DNA from: Methanobacteriota archaeon | GTDB taxonomy: Archaea > Hydrothermarchaeota > Hydrothermarchaeia > Hydrothermarchaeales > SZUA-236 | DNA: 6,445 nt | NCBI GenBank assembly: GCA_003695745.1 | Contig: RFHW01000125.1 | Span: 1-6,445 of the forward strand | Reading direction: 5' to 3' | Part shown: piece by piece, positions 6,275-6,445 of the stretch | Numbering within the stretch: position 1 is the stretch's first letter | How the letters are laid out: every line of letters begins with the position of its first letter | Translations under genes and position numbers: made by a program | Notes under the pieces: generated by a model | What the model was told of the DNA's origin: nothing | The model's input: only the letters and a program-made list of their open reading frames with translations | Database searches by the model: none

Positions 6275-6307
6275 CCTTTTTAACCTCGCTCTAATTCCAA
6301 ATGGAAT
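6275..6307 (+). promoter_or_regulatory. Promoter-like element with a palindrome at the predicted start
   Basis: CTTTTTAA at 6276-6283 resembles a TATA box and predicts transcription starting near 6305. ATTCCA (6294-6299) and TGGAAT (6302-6307) are perfect 6-bp arms around AA, forming a 14-bp palindrome exactly over that predicted start. The arrangement suggests a repressible promoter for something transcribed rightward out of the window. An ATG lies at 6306-6308. Confidence 0.3.
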
Positions 6308-6445
6308 GCACGAGCTCGGCCAAAAATCCGGGCCAAAAATCTCAACGGAGATTTCAGCTCCGGTGAAATCGGGTTTCTTTTCCAGCAGGTTTTCTTTCCA
6401 TCTCTTAGAACTTTTCCTCAAGCCCTTAGCATTGTTTTTATCACC
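6306..6445 (+). CDS. Possible 5' end of an unidentified gene, cut by the window edge
   Basis: From ATG 6306 the frame stays open for 46 codons to the window end. It begins Met-His-Glu-Leu-Gly and turns hydrophobic after about residue 28 (FHLLELFLKPLALFLS). A TATA-like box at the right distance would make it leaderless. Against it, the codons (TCA, TTA, TTT) differ from the preference for CTC, GGC and GAG in the confirmed genes, the sequence is full of repeats, and I recognise no family. The stretch may equally be a non-coding leader or RNA. I regard coding as unlikely but not excluded. Confidence 0.12.
   Translation, partial: MHELGQKSGPKISTEISAPVKSGFFSSRFSFHLLELFLKPLALFLS
6318..6341 (+). repeat. 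Tandem-like 11-bp direct repeat
   Basis: GGCCAAAAATC occurs at 6318-6328 and 6331-6341, a period of 13 bp. A looser relative, AGCTCGGC followed by AAAA (6245-6256), resembles the flank of the first copy (AGCTCGGC at 6313-6320 followed by C and AAAAA). The copies are seen directly; function is unknown. Confidence 0.6.
6337..6370. repeat. Two overlapping, mutually exclusive hairpins
   Basis: AAATCTC (6337-6343) pairs perfectly with GAGATTT (6348-6354) over a 4-nt loop. GATTTCA (6350-6356) pairs perfectly with TGAAATC (6364-6370) over a 7-nt loop. The two stems share bases 6350-6354, so only one can form at a time, as in attenuators and other RNA switches. A pyrimidine-rich stretch with T-runs follows (6374-6399). 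Confidence 0.45.

Noticed and set aside
6113..6421. Minus-strand open frame of 102 codons across the end of the AIR-synthase-like gene
   Set aside because: It overlaps the conserved gene's 3' end by about 80 bp, has no promoter or ribosome-binding site and reads as an unusual mix of aromatic and basic residues with no family resemblance.

Overview
The window is chromosomal DNA from an archaeon, most likely a euryarchaeote related to the methanogens or Archaeoglobus. Three things support this. The tyrosyl-tRNA synthetase is of the short archaeal/eukaryotic type. aIF1A, the proteasome-activating nucleotidase PAN and the archaeal multiprotein bridging factor aMBF1 are all archaeal proteins. The promoters have TATA boxes about 26 bp upstream of, or almost at, the start codons. 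I cannot name the genus from sequence alone. The genes are GC-rich with regular codon use, and I see no insertion sequence, phage gene, CRISPR array, tRNA or rRNA.

Layout from left to right. Positions 1-393 carry no convincing gene; this AT-richer stretch holds a long imperfect hairpin, a leftward TATA-like box and, at its right edge, a leftward terminator. Next comes a minus-strand pair, tyrS (690-1658) followed almost without a gap by aIF1A (394-684). A 95-bp divergent promoter region separates tyrS from a plus-strand, membrane-anchored HtrA/Deg serine protease (1754-3007). The protease gene converges on pan (3097-4353, minus) across an 89-bp spacer. pan is divergent from mbf1 (4421-4813, plus), with one nearly symmetric TATA box placed between them. 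mbf1 is followed after 24 bp by a 451-residue AIR-synthase-fold protein (4838-6193), probably in the same transcript. The last 252 bp hold a T-tract terminator, a promoter-like element with a palindrome, short direct repeats, two mutually exclusive hairpins, and an open frame that runs off the window.

The recognisable genes are housekeeping: tRNA charging, translation initiation, protein degradation inside the cell (PAN with the 20S proteasome) and quality control at or outside the membrane (HtrA), plus a ribosome- and transcription-associated factor (aMBF1). The one gene of uncertain function is the AIR-synthase-like protein. It has the fold of PurM/HypE/SelD ATP-dependent enzymes but contains no cysteine, which argues against a canonical HypE or SelD role. 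I found no clear undescribed multi-gene system. The best leads are this protein and the compact regulatory architecture in the mbf1 promoter and the right-hand flank.
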